Below are positions 32,830 to 44,010 of a stretch of 64,000 nt of DNA, piece by piece. Every line of letters starts with the position of its first letter. Within the stretch, counting starts at the first letter, position 1. The notes under the pieces were generated by a model. It ran no database searches. It was not told the DNA's origin and worked only from the letters and a program-made list of their open reading frames with translations. Origin of the DNA: Gautieria morchelliformis (lineage: Eukaryota > Basidiomycota > Agaricomycetes > Gomphales > Gomphaceae); NCBI GenBank assembly GCA_015179125.1, contig WHVA01000547.1, forward strand, positions 1-64,000, given 5' to 3'. A program made the position numbers and the translations under genes.

Positions 32830-33707
32830 ATAAGCTTAGAGGAACAATCAAGCTACCCCACTTCAACTTACATTTGCAAGCAGATGCTGTTGTTGTTAAT
32901 TTTTCTTGGGCAAAGTCAGGGGAATTTATTAATTTCTAATTAAATAAAAGTCAGACAGCTCACACCAGACCACAGAGAAATACATACATACCAAGGAAGG
33001 GACAGGGGGTTTGTTTGTTAGGCAAAGTCAAGGGAATTTATTAATTTCTATTTAAAAAAAAAAAAAAATGTCAGATGGCTCACACCAGACCACAGACAAA
33101 TATATGTACCAAGGAAGGGATGGGGAATTTTTTTGATGAAAATATCCAAGTCTTCTTGGCTATCCAACTGGAATAATTCCAGTAAAAGGTCCTGGTCCTG
33201 GTCCTGGGGAGATGTCTTCTTCAGCCACCAGTAGTGCAAGTCAACACTAAGAGAACTGCAATGCAATTGTGGCTCCCTCTAAGGCAGCCTGGGATGATTA
33301 CCTGGCTCCTTAGCAGAGAAAAAGCTGCCCCACTGAAGAGGTCAACCCCAATAGTTCACAGCAGAGATCTCCCTGGGAAGAGATCTTTTGTAGTCTACAC
33401 TATATAGGCTATCTATTAATTCACTCTCACGCAATTTTATTCTATCTAGAGGGCAGAGAGGAGAGGAGGGTGGTGGTGGAGTGCGCAAAAGCGGCTGCGC
33501 AGTGTTCTGCCAGCGCAGCGCGGCTTTGAGCGCTTGAGCCACCAGAACGCTGCGCAGCCTCGAGCGCTGGAGCCGGCAGACCGGCGTGAACCGCGGGTAG
33601 GGCGTAGGGCTCGCGGCTGCGCCGCTCGCAGGCTCCGCTGACAAACTAATGACCAAGCATTGGTCAGCGGGCCCACAACCACCCACCCCCCGCGTTTAAC
33701 TCTTAGA
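32830..33707 (-). other. 5' noncoding part of Helitron unit B
   Basis: Homologous to 26750-27670 of unit A: A/T repeat block, poly-A at 33054-33068, CCTGGTCCTGGTCC, TATATAGG, GC palindromes, then GGGCCCACAACCACCCACC near the end. No gene. Confidence 0.6.
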
Positions 33708-33907
33708 CTAGGTGGATACCCGCGCTTCGCGCGGGGGTGCAAGTCAAACGGCCCTCGGTAAGGTCAAATGCATCAGCAAGGTCAAACGCCTTGGGAAATC
33801 AAACTTGGGATAAGTCAAACACATTCAGATAAGAAAATTTCATTCAGATAAGTAAAACACATTTTATTGATTGAAAGTAGCTCTAAGTAACACATCAAGG
33901 TAGGTAA

Positions 33908-34800
33908 TGTTATGACCATGCTGCTTGACCAACTCTGGTACCTCCATGCCTCCTCTGGCTCTATTCCACAATGTCCACACTTTGACCTTTTGATCCCCTT
34001 GTTCTTTACTATTCACATACTTCCCCTTTTGACTCTATTCACCGGCCTTCCCTACTTGACCCTTAGCATAGCAAGTCCGGAGCATCAGGAGATCCATTTG
34101 TTCCACTATCAATGTTACGACTGTTCCGCTCAACCATCTCCACCATATCCGCATATCCTCCACACCACCTCTGCACCGCCTCCGCACCACCTCCGACTCT
34201 ATTCCACAACATCCGCACCATCTGCAACCCTCTACCTCGACCCTTGTGATTTCAGTACCCCTGGCCACCTCCAGATACCGGCCCCCATACTCAACCCTGA
34301 ACACAGCAAGATACCATTTCCGTAATTCCGTTTCTTCCGAGGCCTATTGTACATACTTGCCTTGTTCTTTCCCATTGTACTTACCCTACCCTGCACCCCC
34401 GTTGTCATCCCATTGTTCCACATTAGTTACTTGCCCCGTATGTCTATCCGATTCCTGCACTCTCCAGAATTTGCTTAGTACCATACCATTACCTGTTGCT
34501 TCAGCTCTTTGTATAAACCCCCTCATGTATGTCTCCGTTCCTGCAATCAGATAATCAACTTCGATATGTGATTCCCTTGGCACTGTCTCCTGTTCTTAGC
34601 ACAGCGAGTTTTGCTAGTCTTGTCTCCTTCCGCTCTCGACCCTCTGTCCTCCGCCTCTTCCGACCTTTGTTCTCCGGCCCTCGAACCTCGACTCTCAGTA
34701 CTCTGTTCCCGACTTCTGCCTAGTTCATCAGGGGCGCAACACATAAGTTGAAGCCGTTGTCCTTTCCAGTTCCGACCTCTGGGAATTCCAATACGTAACA
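33908..34800. repeat. LTR captured in unit C (893 bp)
   Basis: TGTTATGACC to ATACGTAACA, same family as the solo LTR at 18709-19353, with a TTTGTATAAA box near 34510. The flanks GGTAA and ATCAA do not match, so it is not a simple solo-LTR insertion; a recombination or capture event is likely. The same junctions occur in unit D. Confidence 0.75.
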
Positions 34801-35158
34801 ATCAATTAGACCCACATTCCCCTTGTTCTTTTGCCTATTGATTGTTCTTAGTTCTACCTGGCACCCCCTTGTAGTTCCTCTTGTTCCATATTAGTTACTT
34901 TACTCCATTTATCCTAGTTACTTTTGCTTGCACTGGAATTGCTTACCTCTACCTTCTGACATGTTGTCTCAGCTCTTTGTATAAACCCAGTCATGTGTGC
35001 CTCTATTCTGCAATCAGATAATTGGACTTTGATATGTGACTCCCTTTGCACTGTTTCCTATTCTTACCACAGCAAGTACTTGCAAGGCCTCTGTCTCTCT
35101 GACGTCTGCCTTCCAACTCGATTTCTGATATCCAACTTAACTCAATTCTTGACCCCTT
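34801..35158. repeat. 5'-truncated related LTR
   Basis: Aligns with the middle and end of the solo LTR in unit Z (CCCCTTGTTCTTTTGCC, CTCAGCTCTTTGTATAAA, CTGCAATCAGATAAT) but lacks the first about 190 bp. It ends where a degenerate Helitron terminus (CTAGGTGGATACCCATGC) begins. Confidence 0.7.
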
Positions 35159-35296
35159 ACCTCTAGGTGGATACCCATGCTTCACATGGGGGTGTAGGTC
35201 AAACACATTGGGTAAATCAAACTTGGGATAAGTAAAACACATCTCATTGCAATTGAAAGTAGCTATAAGTAACACATCAAGATAGGTAATGTCTCT

Positions 35297-36135
35297 ACAC
35301 ATGTCTGCATGTGCCCAAGTATAGCGTGCATAGCATGTCCTCCATGCATAGCTCGAATATGATGCTTATTGTGTCCTGGTTTGTAACATGACCCAACATA
35401 ACATTCCAAGTATAGTGTGTGTAGCATGTCCTCCATGCATAGTGTGTCTCCACATGTAGCATGTCCCCAAGTACAGTGTGCATGGCGTGTCTCACATGCA
35501 TAGCATGTCCCTGGTTTGTAGCATGTCCCCAAACATAGCGTGTCCCTAAATTATAGCATGTGTGTCCCCCATGCATAGCGTGTCCACATGTGTAGCATGT
35601 CCCTACATGTAGTGTGTGTAGCATCTCCTCAAGTAAGTGTGCAAAGTGTGTCCCCGATGCATAACATGTCCCCCAAGTATAGTGTGCATAGCATGTCCTT
35701 TGTTTGTAGCGTGTCCCCCCAAGTATAGCATGTGTAGAATGTCCCTTGTTTGTAGTGTTTTCCCCTGTAGTGTGTCCCTTGTTTGTACCATGTCCCCCAA
35801 GCATAGTGTGTCCCCACATATAGTGTGCACATCCCCATGGATCAGGTAGCTGCGTGTCCCCAAGCATAGCGTGTTGTCCCCTATAGCATGCGTTTGCGTT
35901 GTCCCCACGCATAACAGATGTTCCGCTGGTGTCTCCCATGCATGTCCCAAATTGACGTGTCCCCCATACATGCTCATGTAAGCATGGCATGTCCCCAAGC
36001 ATAGCGTGCGTGTCCCACCATAACATGCATGTCTCCATGCATAACATGAGTGTCCCCATGCATAGTGTGTGTAGCATGCCCCTCAAGTATGTAGCATGCC
36101 CAATGCATTGTAGCATATCCCCAAGGGCCTCAAAG
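35297..36135. repeat. CATGTCCC minisatellite, unit C
   Basis: Degenerate units of about 20-45 bp built from GCATAGCATGTCCCCAAG and TATAGTGTGTAGCATGTCC. Translation gives only MLCMGDTLCTLYLGD-like low-complexity strings. Also at 18571-18708 and 19354-19405 (unit Z) and 38985-39650 (unit D). Confidence 0.85.
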
Positions 36136-36159
36136 TGAAGCAAGCAGAGGCTGTTACTA

Positions 36160-36960
36160 CTTATTAAATTTTAGCCATGTATCAATATCTATTTTGTGAC
36201 ATATACAGACATAAATAAAATAGTCAAGGAAACCATATTTAAGCAGCTGCTGTCATTAATTTTTAGCAAAGTCAGGATTATCTATTTTTCGAAAAAATGT
36301 CAAGAAAATGTCCAGTACATGTACGCTGAAGCTGTTATTAATTTTAGCAAAGTTAGGATTATCTATTTTTCGAAAAATGTCAAAAAAATGCACTGTACAT
36401 TTAACCTGGAGCTGTTGTCAATTTTCACAAAGTCAGGATAATTTATTGATATCTATTTGCGAAAAAATGTCAAAAAAGTACAGTACATTGAAGCAGAAGC
36501 TGTGATTAATGCCCAGCCAAAGCCAGAGAAGCCCAGAGACTGACAGAGAAACCCAGAGCCCAGCCAAAGCCATAGTAAGCCAGCCACCAGTATAGCCAGA
36601 GAGGAGTGCCTGGTAAGCAGCTTTACAGTAAATAAAACAATAAAACAAACCACATTTAAAAGCAGAATCTATTGTCATTAATTTTAGAGGAAACTTATTG
36701 ATGTCAATTTTCGAAAAAAACCTGAAAATATTGATATTAAAACTTTTTTTCAGCAGTCTTTGGATGTTATTTAAATCTATTTTCGAAAAAAATCACAAAA
36801 ATATAATACACATGTGACAATACATATGATGAAAAAAAAAAGAACCAATAAAATTACCAACACAAATAAAATACATGGCAATGCATTAACAAAAAGATAT
36901 TACCTACCAATAGATAGCCAGCCTTCCAAAGCAATAGACATCCCAGCCAGCTAAAGGAGG
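36160..36960. repeat. AT-rich tandem repeat, Helitron subterminal block, unit C
   Basis: About 90-bp units with TTAATTTTTAGCAAAGTCAGG, TCTATTTTTCGAAAAAATGTC and AGTACATT. A comparable block lies at 39680-40330 in unit D, and shorter forms in Z, A, B and E. Confidence 0.7.
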
Positions 36961-37045
36961 AGACAGCAGACAAAGCAGACAGCAGACAGCAGACAGCAGA
37001 CAGCAGACAGCAGACAGCAGACAGAGCAGACAGCAGAGAGAGGAA
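36958..37045. repeat. CAGACAG microsatellite
   Basis: About ten 7-8-nt AGCAGAC units in unit C. A more degenerate counterpart lies at 40478-40580 in unit D. Replication slippage is the obvious origin. Confidence 0.85.
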
Positions 37046-37557
37046 TCGCCAGTTGGGCAGGTTCCTGGCGTTCCCTCCTTACCGTTCGGCCTTTATACCG
37101 CGTGCGCGTGTCGTGCACGGACCACGCTCGCATATGTGCGCTCTGGTCACGAACAGGTCACGTGACCGCTGCGCAGCGTTCTATGCTCGCGGCTGCGCCG
37201 CTCGACGCTGACCTTTTGGAACGCAAACGGTCACGTGACCATGCTGCGCAGCGTTCTTGGCTCGCGGCTGCGCCGCTCGTGTCCGATTGGCCAGCTGACT
37301 AAGGCTGACTAAAACCTGACATAAGCTCGACGCCCACAACCCACCGAGGCGCTTTCATACTAGGTGGATACCCGCGCTTCGCGCGGGGGTGCAAGTCAAA
37401 CGCCTCGGTAAGGTCAAACGCATCAGCAAGGTCAAATGCCTTGGGTAAATCAGACTTGGATAAGTCAAACACATTTGGATGAGAAAATTTCTTTTAGATA
37501 AGTAAAACACATCTTATTGATTGAAAGTAGCTCTAAGTAACACATCAAGGTAGGTAA

Positions 37558-38492
37558 TGTTATGACCATGCTGCTCGACCAACTCTGGTACCTTCATGCC
37601 TCCTCTGGCTCTATCCCGCAACGTCCACACTTTGACCTTTTGATTCCCTTGTTCTTTACTATTCACATACTTCCCCTTTTGACTCTATTCACTGGCATTC
37701 CCTACTTGACCCTTAGCATAGCAAGTCTGGAGCATCAGGAGATCCATTTGTTCCACTATCAATGTTACAACTGTTCCGCTCAACCATCTCCGCCATATCC
37801 GCATATCCTCCACACCACCTCTGCACTGCCTCTGCACCACCTCCGACTATATCCAGCAACATCCGCACCATCCGCAACCCTCTACCTCGACCCTTGTGAT
37901 TTCAGTACCCCTGGCCACCTCCAGATACCGGCCCCCGTACTCGACCCTGAACACAGCAACAGACCATTTCCGTAATTATGTTTCTTCTGATGCCTATTAT
38001 ACTTACTTGCCTTGTTCTTTGCCATTGTACTTACCCTACCCTGCACCCCCTTGTCATCCCATTGTTCCGCATTAGTTACTTGCCCCGTATGTCTATCCGA
38101 TTCCTGCACTCTCCGGAATTTGCTTAGTACCATACCATTACCTGTTGCTTCAGCTCTTTGTATAAAACCCCCTCATGTATGTCTCTGTTTGTGCAATCAG
38201 ATAATCGACTTCGATACGTGATTCCCTTCACACTGTCTCCTGTTCTTAGCACAGCGAGTTTTGCTAGTCTTGTCTCCTTCTGCTCTCGACCCTCTGTCCT
38301 CCACCTCTTCCCTACCTTTGATCTCCGACCCTCGAACCTCAACTCTCAGTACTCTGTTCTCGACTTCTGCCTTCTCCAATATCCGCAAGTCAATCCCGAA
38401 ATACTTAGGATGGTAGTTCATTGGGGGCGCAACACATAAGTTGAAGCCGTTGTCCTTCCAGTTCTGACCTCCGGGAATTCCGATACGTAACA
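37558..38492. repeat. LTR captured in unit D
   Basis: Homologous to 33908-34800, about 42 bp longer (extra segment near 38375-38410). Same TGTTATGACC/ATACGTAACA ends and same non-matching flanks GGTAA/ATCAA. Confidence 0.75.
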
Positions 38493-38984
38493 ATCAATTA
38501 GACCCACAGTCCCCTTGTTCTTTTGCCTATTGATTGTTCTTAGTTCTACCCGGCACCCCCTTGTAGTTCCTCTTGTTCCGTATTAGTTACTTACTCCATT
38601 TATCCTAGTTACTTTTGCTTGCACTGGAATTGCTTACCTCTACCTTCTGACATGTTGTCTCAGCTCTTTGAATAAAACCCAGTCATGTGTGCCTCTGTTC
38701 TGCAATCAGATAATTGACTTTGATATGTGACTCCCTTTGCACCGTTTCCTGTTCTTACCACAGCAAGTACTTGCAAGGCCTCTGTCTCTCTGACCTCTGC
38801 CTTCCAACTTGATTTCTGATATCCAACTTAACTCGATTCTTGAACCCTTACCTCTAGGGGATACCCATGCTTCACACGGCGGTGTAGGTCAAACACATTG
38901 GGTAAATCAAACTTGGGATAAGTAAAACACATCTCATTGCAATGGAAAGTAGCTATAAGTAACACATCAAGATAGGTAATGTCT

Positions 38985-39650
38985 TTACACATGTCTGCAT
39001 GTGCCCAAGTATAGTGTGCATAGCATGTCCTCCATGCATAGCCTCGAATATAGCATGCTTATTGTGTCCCTGGCCCACATATAACATGTCCCCAAGTATA
39101 GTGTGTGTAGCATGTCCTCCATGCATAGTGTGTCTCCACATGTTGCATATCCCCAAGTACAGTGTGCATGGCGTGTCCCACATGCATAGCATGTCCCTGG
39201 TTTGTAGCATGTCCCCAAACAAGCATAGCATGTCCCTCCATGTAGTGTGTGTAGCATCCCCCTCAAGTATAGTGTGCAAAGTGTGTCCCCAATGCATAAC
39301 ATGTCCCCCAAGTATAGTGTGCATAGCATGTCCTTTGTTTGTAGCATGTCCCCCAAGTATAGCATGTGTAGAATGTCCCGTGTTTGTAGTGTATTCCCCT
39401 GTAGTGTGTCCCTTGTTTGTACCATGTCCCCCAAGCATAGTGTGTCCCCACATATAGTGTGCACATCCCCATGCATAGCATGCTTGTCCCCATGCATAAC
39501 ATGTGTGTCTCCACGCATAACATGGGTGTCCCCAAGCATAGCGTGTGTGTCCCCATGCATAGCATGCATGTTAGTGTGTGTAGCATGCCCCTCAAGTATA
39601 GCATGCATAGCATGTCCCAATGGCATGTGTAGCATATCCCCAAGGGCTTC
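38985..39650. repeat. CATGTCCC minisatellite, unit D
   Basis: Same degenerate repeat as in unit C, shorter by several units. Confidence 0.85.
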
Positions 39651-41060
39651 AAAGTGAAGCGAGCAGGGGTTGTTACTTATCATTAACTTTTCGCAAACTC
39701 AGGACATGTATCAATATCTATTTTGTGACATATACAGACATAAATAAAATAGTAAAGGAAGCCATATTTAAGCAGCTGCTGTCATTAATTTTAGCAAAGT
39801 CAGGATTATCTATTTTTCAAAAAATGTCAAAATAAATGTTCAGTACATTTAAGCTGAAGTTGTTATTAATTTTAGCAGAGTCAAGATTATCTATTTTTGA
39901 AAAATGTCAAAAAAATGCACTGTACATTTAAGCTGACAATTTTCACAAAGTCAGGATAATTTATTGACATCTATCTGCGAAAAAATGTCAAAAAAGTACA
40001 GTACATTGAAGCAGAGGCTGTTATTAATGCCCAGCCAAAGCCAGAGAAGCCCTGAGACTGACAGAGAAACCCAGAGCCCAGCCAAAGCCATAGTAAGCCG
40101 CCACCAGTATAGCCAGAGAGGAGTGGCTGGTAAGTGGCTTTACAGTAATAAAACAATAAAACAAACCACATTTAAAAGCAGAATCTCATTAATTTTAGAG
40201 GGAACTTATTGATGTCTATTTTCGAAAAAAACCTGAAAAATATTGATATTAAAATACATTTTTTTCAGCAGTCTTTGGAAGGTATTTAAATCTATTTTCG
40301 AAAGAAATCACCAAAATATAATACACATGTGACAATACTATGATGAAAAAAAAAAGAACTAATAAAATTACAAACACAAATAAAATAAAATACATGGCAA
40401 TGCATTAAACAAAACATATTACCTACCAATAGAAAGCCAGCAAAGCAATAGACAGGCAGCCAGCTAAAGGAGGAGACAGCACCAGAGCAGACAGCAGAGC
40501 ACAGAGCAGACAGCGGACAGAGCAAAGACAGCACAGAGAGACAGAGCAGACAGAGCACATAGCAGACAGCAGACAGAGGAATCGCCGGTTGGGCAGGTTC
40601 CTGGCGTTCCCTCCTTACCGTTCGGCCTTTATACCGCGGCGCGTGTCGTGCACGGACCACGCTCGCGTATGCGCGCTCTGGTCGCGAACGGGTCACGTGA
40701 CCGCTGCGCAGCGTTCTATGCTCGCGGCTGCGCCGCTCGCGCTGACCTAATTTGGAACGCAAACGGTCACGTGACCATGCTGCGCAGCGTTCTTGGCTCG
40801 CGGCTGCGCCGCTCGTCCGATTGGCCAGCTGACTAAGGCTGACCTAAAACCTGACATAAGCTCGACGCCCACAACCCACCGAGCCGCTTTCACTATAGAC
40901 TAGGTGGATACCCGCGCTTCGCGCGGGGGTGCAAGTCAAACGCCTCGTAAGGTCAAAGCATCAGTAAGTCTAATCACATCAGTAAGTCTAACATATCAGT
41001 AAGGTCAAGTGCATTGGGGAAAATCAAAGTAATCAATTTGCATCAAGTAGATATCAGAAA

Positions 41061-42355
41061 TCAAGGAGCTCTAAGTAATACATCTTTATATACAATGTTG
41101 GTTGTGTTCAAACCCTCCTCAAGCAAGACCTTCACTTTGTTCCAGCTTGTTCCCCTTGAAACACCAACATACAACTGACCATGTCCAAACACTGGATATC
41201 TCAGGTCCAGCCCAACCGTACCCAAAGACTGTCCCTGAGACTTGTTGATGGTCATTGCAAATGCCACACGCACTGGAAACTGTCTCCTCTGCAGCACAAA
41301 TGGTAATTCCCCTCTGATGGTGAAATGGTGATCCTGGGGATGAAAGCAGTATTTCCTGCACGTGGACCTGAGATGATCCTGACCTCCAACACTCTATTCC
41401 TCATCCTCACCAACCGCAACCTTGTCCCATTGCATAGTCCTTGCTTCTTATCCAAATTGCGCAACATCATCAGAGGCACTCCAGGCTTGACTTCCAAGTG
41501 AGCAGGAGGAAGACTGCCCATCTCTATGGAATTCAGATACTCCACAGGATACTGCTCTGCAAAGTCGGTTTCCTTGACAGAATCTGCACAGTGGAAGACC
41601 TGAGCATCACCTGGAAACTGCCTCAACACCATGGAATTGATCTCATTGACCTCAATATTTCTGGGACAGAGGATGGCCCGCTCTAAAAAATAATTGTCCT
41701 GGGCAGGGATTGCATTGCCAATGCCAGGGTATATTTCCTGGATCAGCTCTGCAATTCCAGGGCCACAAACCATGTGAGGAGGGAGTGAGAAGGTATGATC
41801 TAGTGGGAGATCCTTTCCCTGACCCACATTCTGCAGCCATTCTGCAAACCTGGCTCTGTCAGGGTCATTTCTCACCCGCATGTTCTCTGTCAGATGGAGG
41901 ACCTTGATCCTTGGCCACAGATATGACTTCTGAAGGGTAGCTCCCACGATATCCTCCTTGGAGCCTTTGGGACAATTGGGAGAGTCTGCTGAAAGTCACC
42001 TCCAAAGGCACCGTGATGCCACCAAAGGGTCTGTCAGGCTGGTCAAGGAAATCCCTCAGTGTCCTGTCAATGGCCTCTATGGCATGGCGATGCTGCATTG
42101 CAGCCTCATCCCAAATGATGAGCCTGGCCAGTCTCAGCATATCAGCCTGGTCAGAGTTCTTTTTGATGGAGGAGAGAGAGCCCTCATGGACAGGAATTGG
42201 AATTCCAAGCATGCTGTGAGAGGTTGTCCATTAGTGAGGATAAGTGCAGCCATTGCAGATGAGGCTACAGCAAGCACATGAGATCTCCGCTCTACAGGAG
42301 TGGATTAGGGTGTTCCATGTGAATGATTTCCCAGCGCCCCCTGATCCAGTGACGA
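41061..42355 (-). pseudogene. Helitron PIF1-like helicase (unit E), frameshifted
   Basis: Readable as pieces 42231-42355 (Walker A), 41865-42212 (RLIIWDEAAM, end of motif II region), 41252-41947 and 41061-41297 ([12 protein letters not shown]). Frames break near 42225 (shared with unit B), near 42290, 42000 and 41970, and near 41310. Unlike units A and B it reads through from Rep (GKPNGQMFFVTG) without a stop, so this copy shows the fused Rep-helicase arrangement. Confidence 0.85.
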
Positions 42356-44010
42356 AAAACATTTGTCCATTAGGTTTCCCCTGAGCATCTATGTCCAGTG
42401 CCGACCGTAATATCTGATCATGCGCAGACCTTTGCCCCTCATTCAGCTTGGGAACCTCCTCATCAGCCATCTGCCTCTCTTGAACAGGGTCATAGTCCCT
42501 CTGCTCAGCTATGAACCTGTTTCCAATCAGGACCTCCCACTCGCCTACCACCCGAGGCATATCTTTAAAGCTGCTCAAGGACATTCCATTACGCTGAAGG
42601 AGTTTATCCAAGAGAAAGAGGCCAAAATCATAGACCTGATCATCCCGTGGCTCCTGGATATTGTGTCTGACTTGGAGCCGATGTCTGAGATCATCACATA
42701 TGTGCTCCTTGAAGGCGTCCCATAGTCTGTCAGGCTGTGAGGGAATGCAATGACCAAGGATGGTGGCAAAGAGATGTCTAAGCTGAGCACCTGTTTTCAT
42801 GCCACTGGCTTCCTGGAGACACAACCTCCACTCCTGATCATCCTCCAGAAGTCCCCTGGCAAGACAGGTCTCCTTGTAAGTAGCACATTGTATGCCATCC
42901 ACTGTCCTAAGCTCCTCAAAGGATCTGGCCCCCTTGACCACCGTGAGGAGAGTGCGCAAATAAAATTCTCTCCTGATTTTGGGCTTGCAAAGTGAAGGCG
43001 TCCAATGCTATATCCCCTTTGACGTGGTGTCCATACCCTTTCCTCTTTTTTCCAGGTAAAATGCTCAGGAAAATCCACATAGAGCACATCGCGTGCATGA
43101 GGGTAGGCAGCATTGGCCTCAAGTAAGCCATGAGCGCTGTCTTTGACCCCTCGACCCTGTTCATGATGGTGAGGGATCAGCATCAGGATTGAAAACGACT
43201 GATTGCTGGTCTTTTTCATGGACTGGCAGTGCCATGACTGCAGGCACCTGGGTGTGGATTTCCCGCTCCAGCAACCTCCAACAGGCCTCATGAGCACTGA
43301 CATAGCGAGCGTCCAGGTACTTCTTTATCTCATCATGGTCGACACCAAACTCCATCGTGGTCCGATGTGGCCCTTGTATAGATACTTGTGGATATACTTG
43401 ACGCACCTCACACTGAAGGTGAATTCAAGGTTGATGTGACACCGGAGTTTGAGCAAGAGCAGAGCAGAGTATGGCACAACCCATCTGTTGTCCAGCATGT
43501 CACCTCTGACATTGTGCAGCCTTCCATCATTATGAGACGATATTTTGGATATCCATCTACATTCACAACGGTCTCCTCACAGAATGGCTTTGGGAAGTTT
43601 TCTTGCACTTGCCATTTTCCATGCAGGGTGCATTTGGATTCATTTGTCCACAGGGACCATGTGTCATCAGCTCACAGACCAACTGGTAGAGGACAGGATG
43701 TGTCTCTGGATCAGGGAACTCTGCTGAAATCATAGAATCCACCTCATGTGGATGTTTGACCTTGGACTCCCTATCGAACCAGATAAGCAGGTGCATGTGT
43801 GGGAGCCCCCTCTTCTGGAATTCAATAGTGTGAACGCGAGCGACAGTTTCTCCAAAGATCTTGTCCTTGACGATCAAGTCAATGAGGTATTTCTTTTTGA
43901 GGTGAAACACCCGCGACACCAGGTCAGGTCTGTCCTGAGCAGTTTGTCTAGGGAGCAACTCGGCCACTATCTCATCCCACTTTGGATTGGCAGTCATGGT
44001 AATAAATAAA
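42356..44010 (-). pseudogene. Helitron Rep C-terminal two thirds (unit E), frameshifted
   Basis: Contains the HUH region (KRGLPHMHLLIWFDRESK near 43790) in frame piece 43563-43997, the Cys-rich segment, and the end of Rep at 42231-42959. Single-base losses near 44012, 43600, 43530, 43368, 43172, 43120 and 42965 break it. The tyrosine motif region near 43380 is shifted. Confidence 0.83.

Larger units (their letters stand above)
27671..33707 (-). mobile_element. Helitron unit B with Rep/helicase genes, chimeric
   Basis: 3' end CTAG at 27671-27674 with hairpin 27682-27698. The 5' end abuts unit C's CTAG at 33708. From 27840 to about 30355 it is nearly identical to unit A. Upstream of that (coding the N-terminal half of Rep and the N domain) it is clearly a different subfamily. 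It carries the same Rep/helicase TGA as unit A. Confidence 0.87.
33708..37359 (-). mobile_element. Helitron unit C, non-autonomous
   Basis: CTAG at 33708-33711, hairpin CCCGCGCTTCGCGCGGG at 33719-33735. The 5' end (CCCACAACCCACCGAGGCGC) abuts unit D at 37360. It contains a full LTR (33908-34800), a truncated LTR (34801-35158), an internal degenerate Helitron 3' end (35163-35300), the minisatellite, AT-rich repeats and a CAGA microsatellite (36961-37045). Nearly the same contents in the same order recur in unit D. Confidence 0.82.
37360..40899 (-). mobile_element. Helitron unit D, non-autonomous, near copy of unit C
   Basis: CTAG at 37360-37363, hairpin 37371-37387. The 5' end, TCTATAGTGAAAGCGGCTCGG on the minus strand, directly follows unit E's CTAG at 40900. 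It contains LTR 37558-38492, truncated LTR 38493-38855, a degenerate inner terminus near 38857, minisatellite, AT repeats and CAGA microsatellite in the same order as unit C. It differs from unit C mainly by small indels. No coding sequence. Confidence 0.83.

Noticed and set aside
35297..36135. CRISPR-like array
   Set aside because: Repeats are degenerate, spacing is irregular, there are no unique spacers and the genome is eukaryotic.
35295..36143. Long Met/Cys/His/Gly-rich open frames over the CATGTCCC repeat (also 38953-39683)
   Set aside because: They are translations of the minisatellite in several frames on both strands. No composition or start consistent with a protein.
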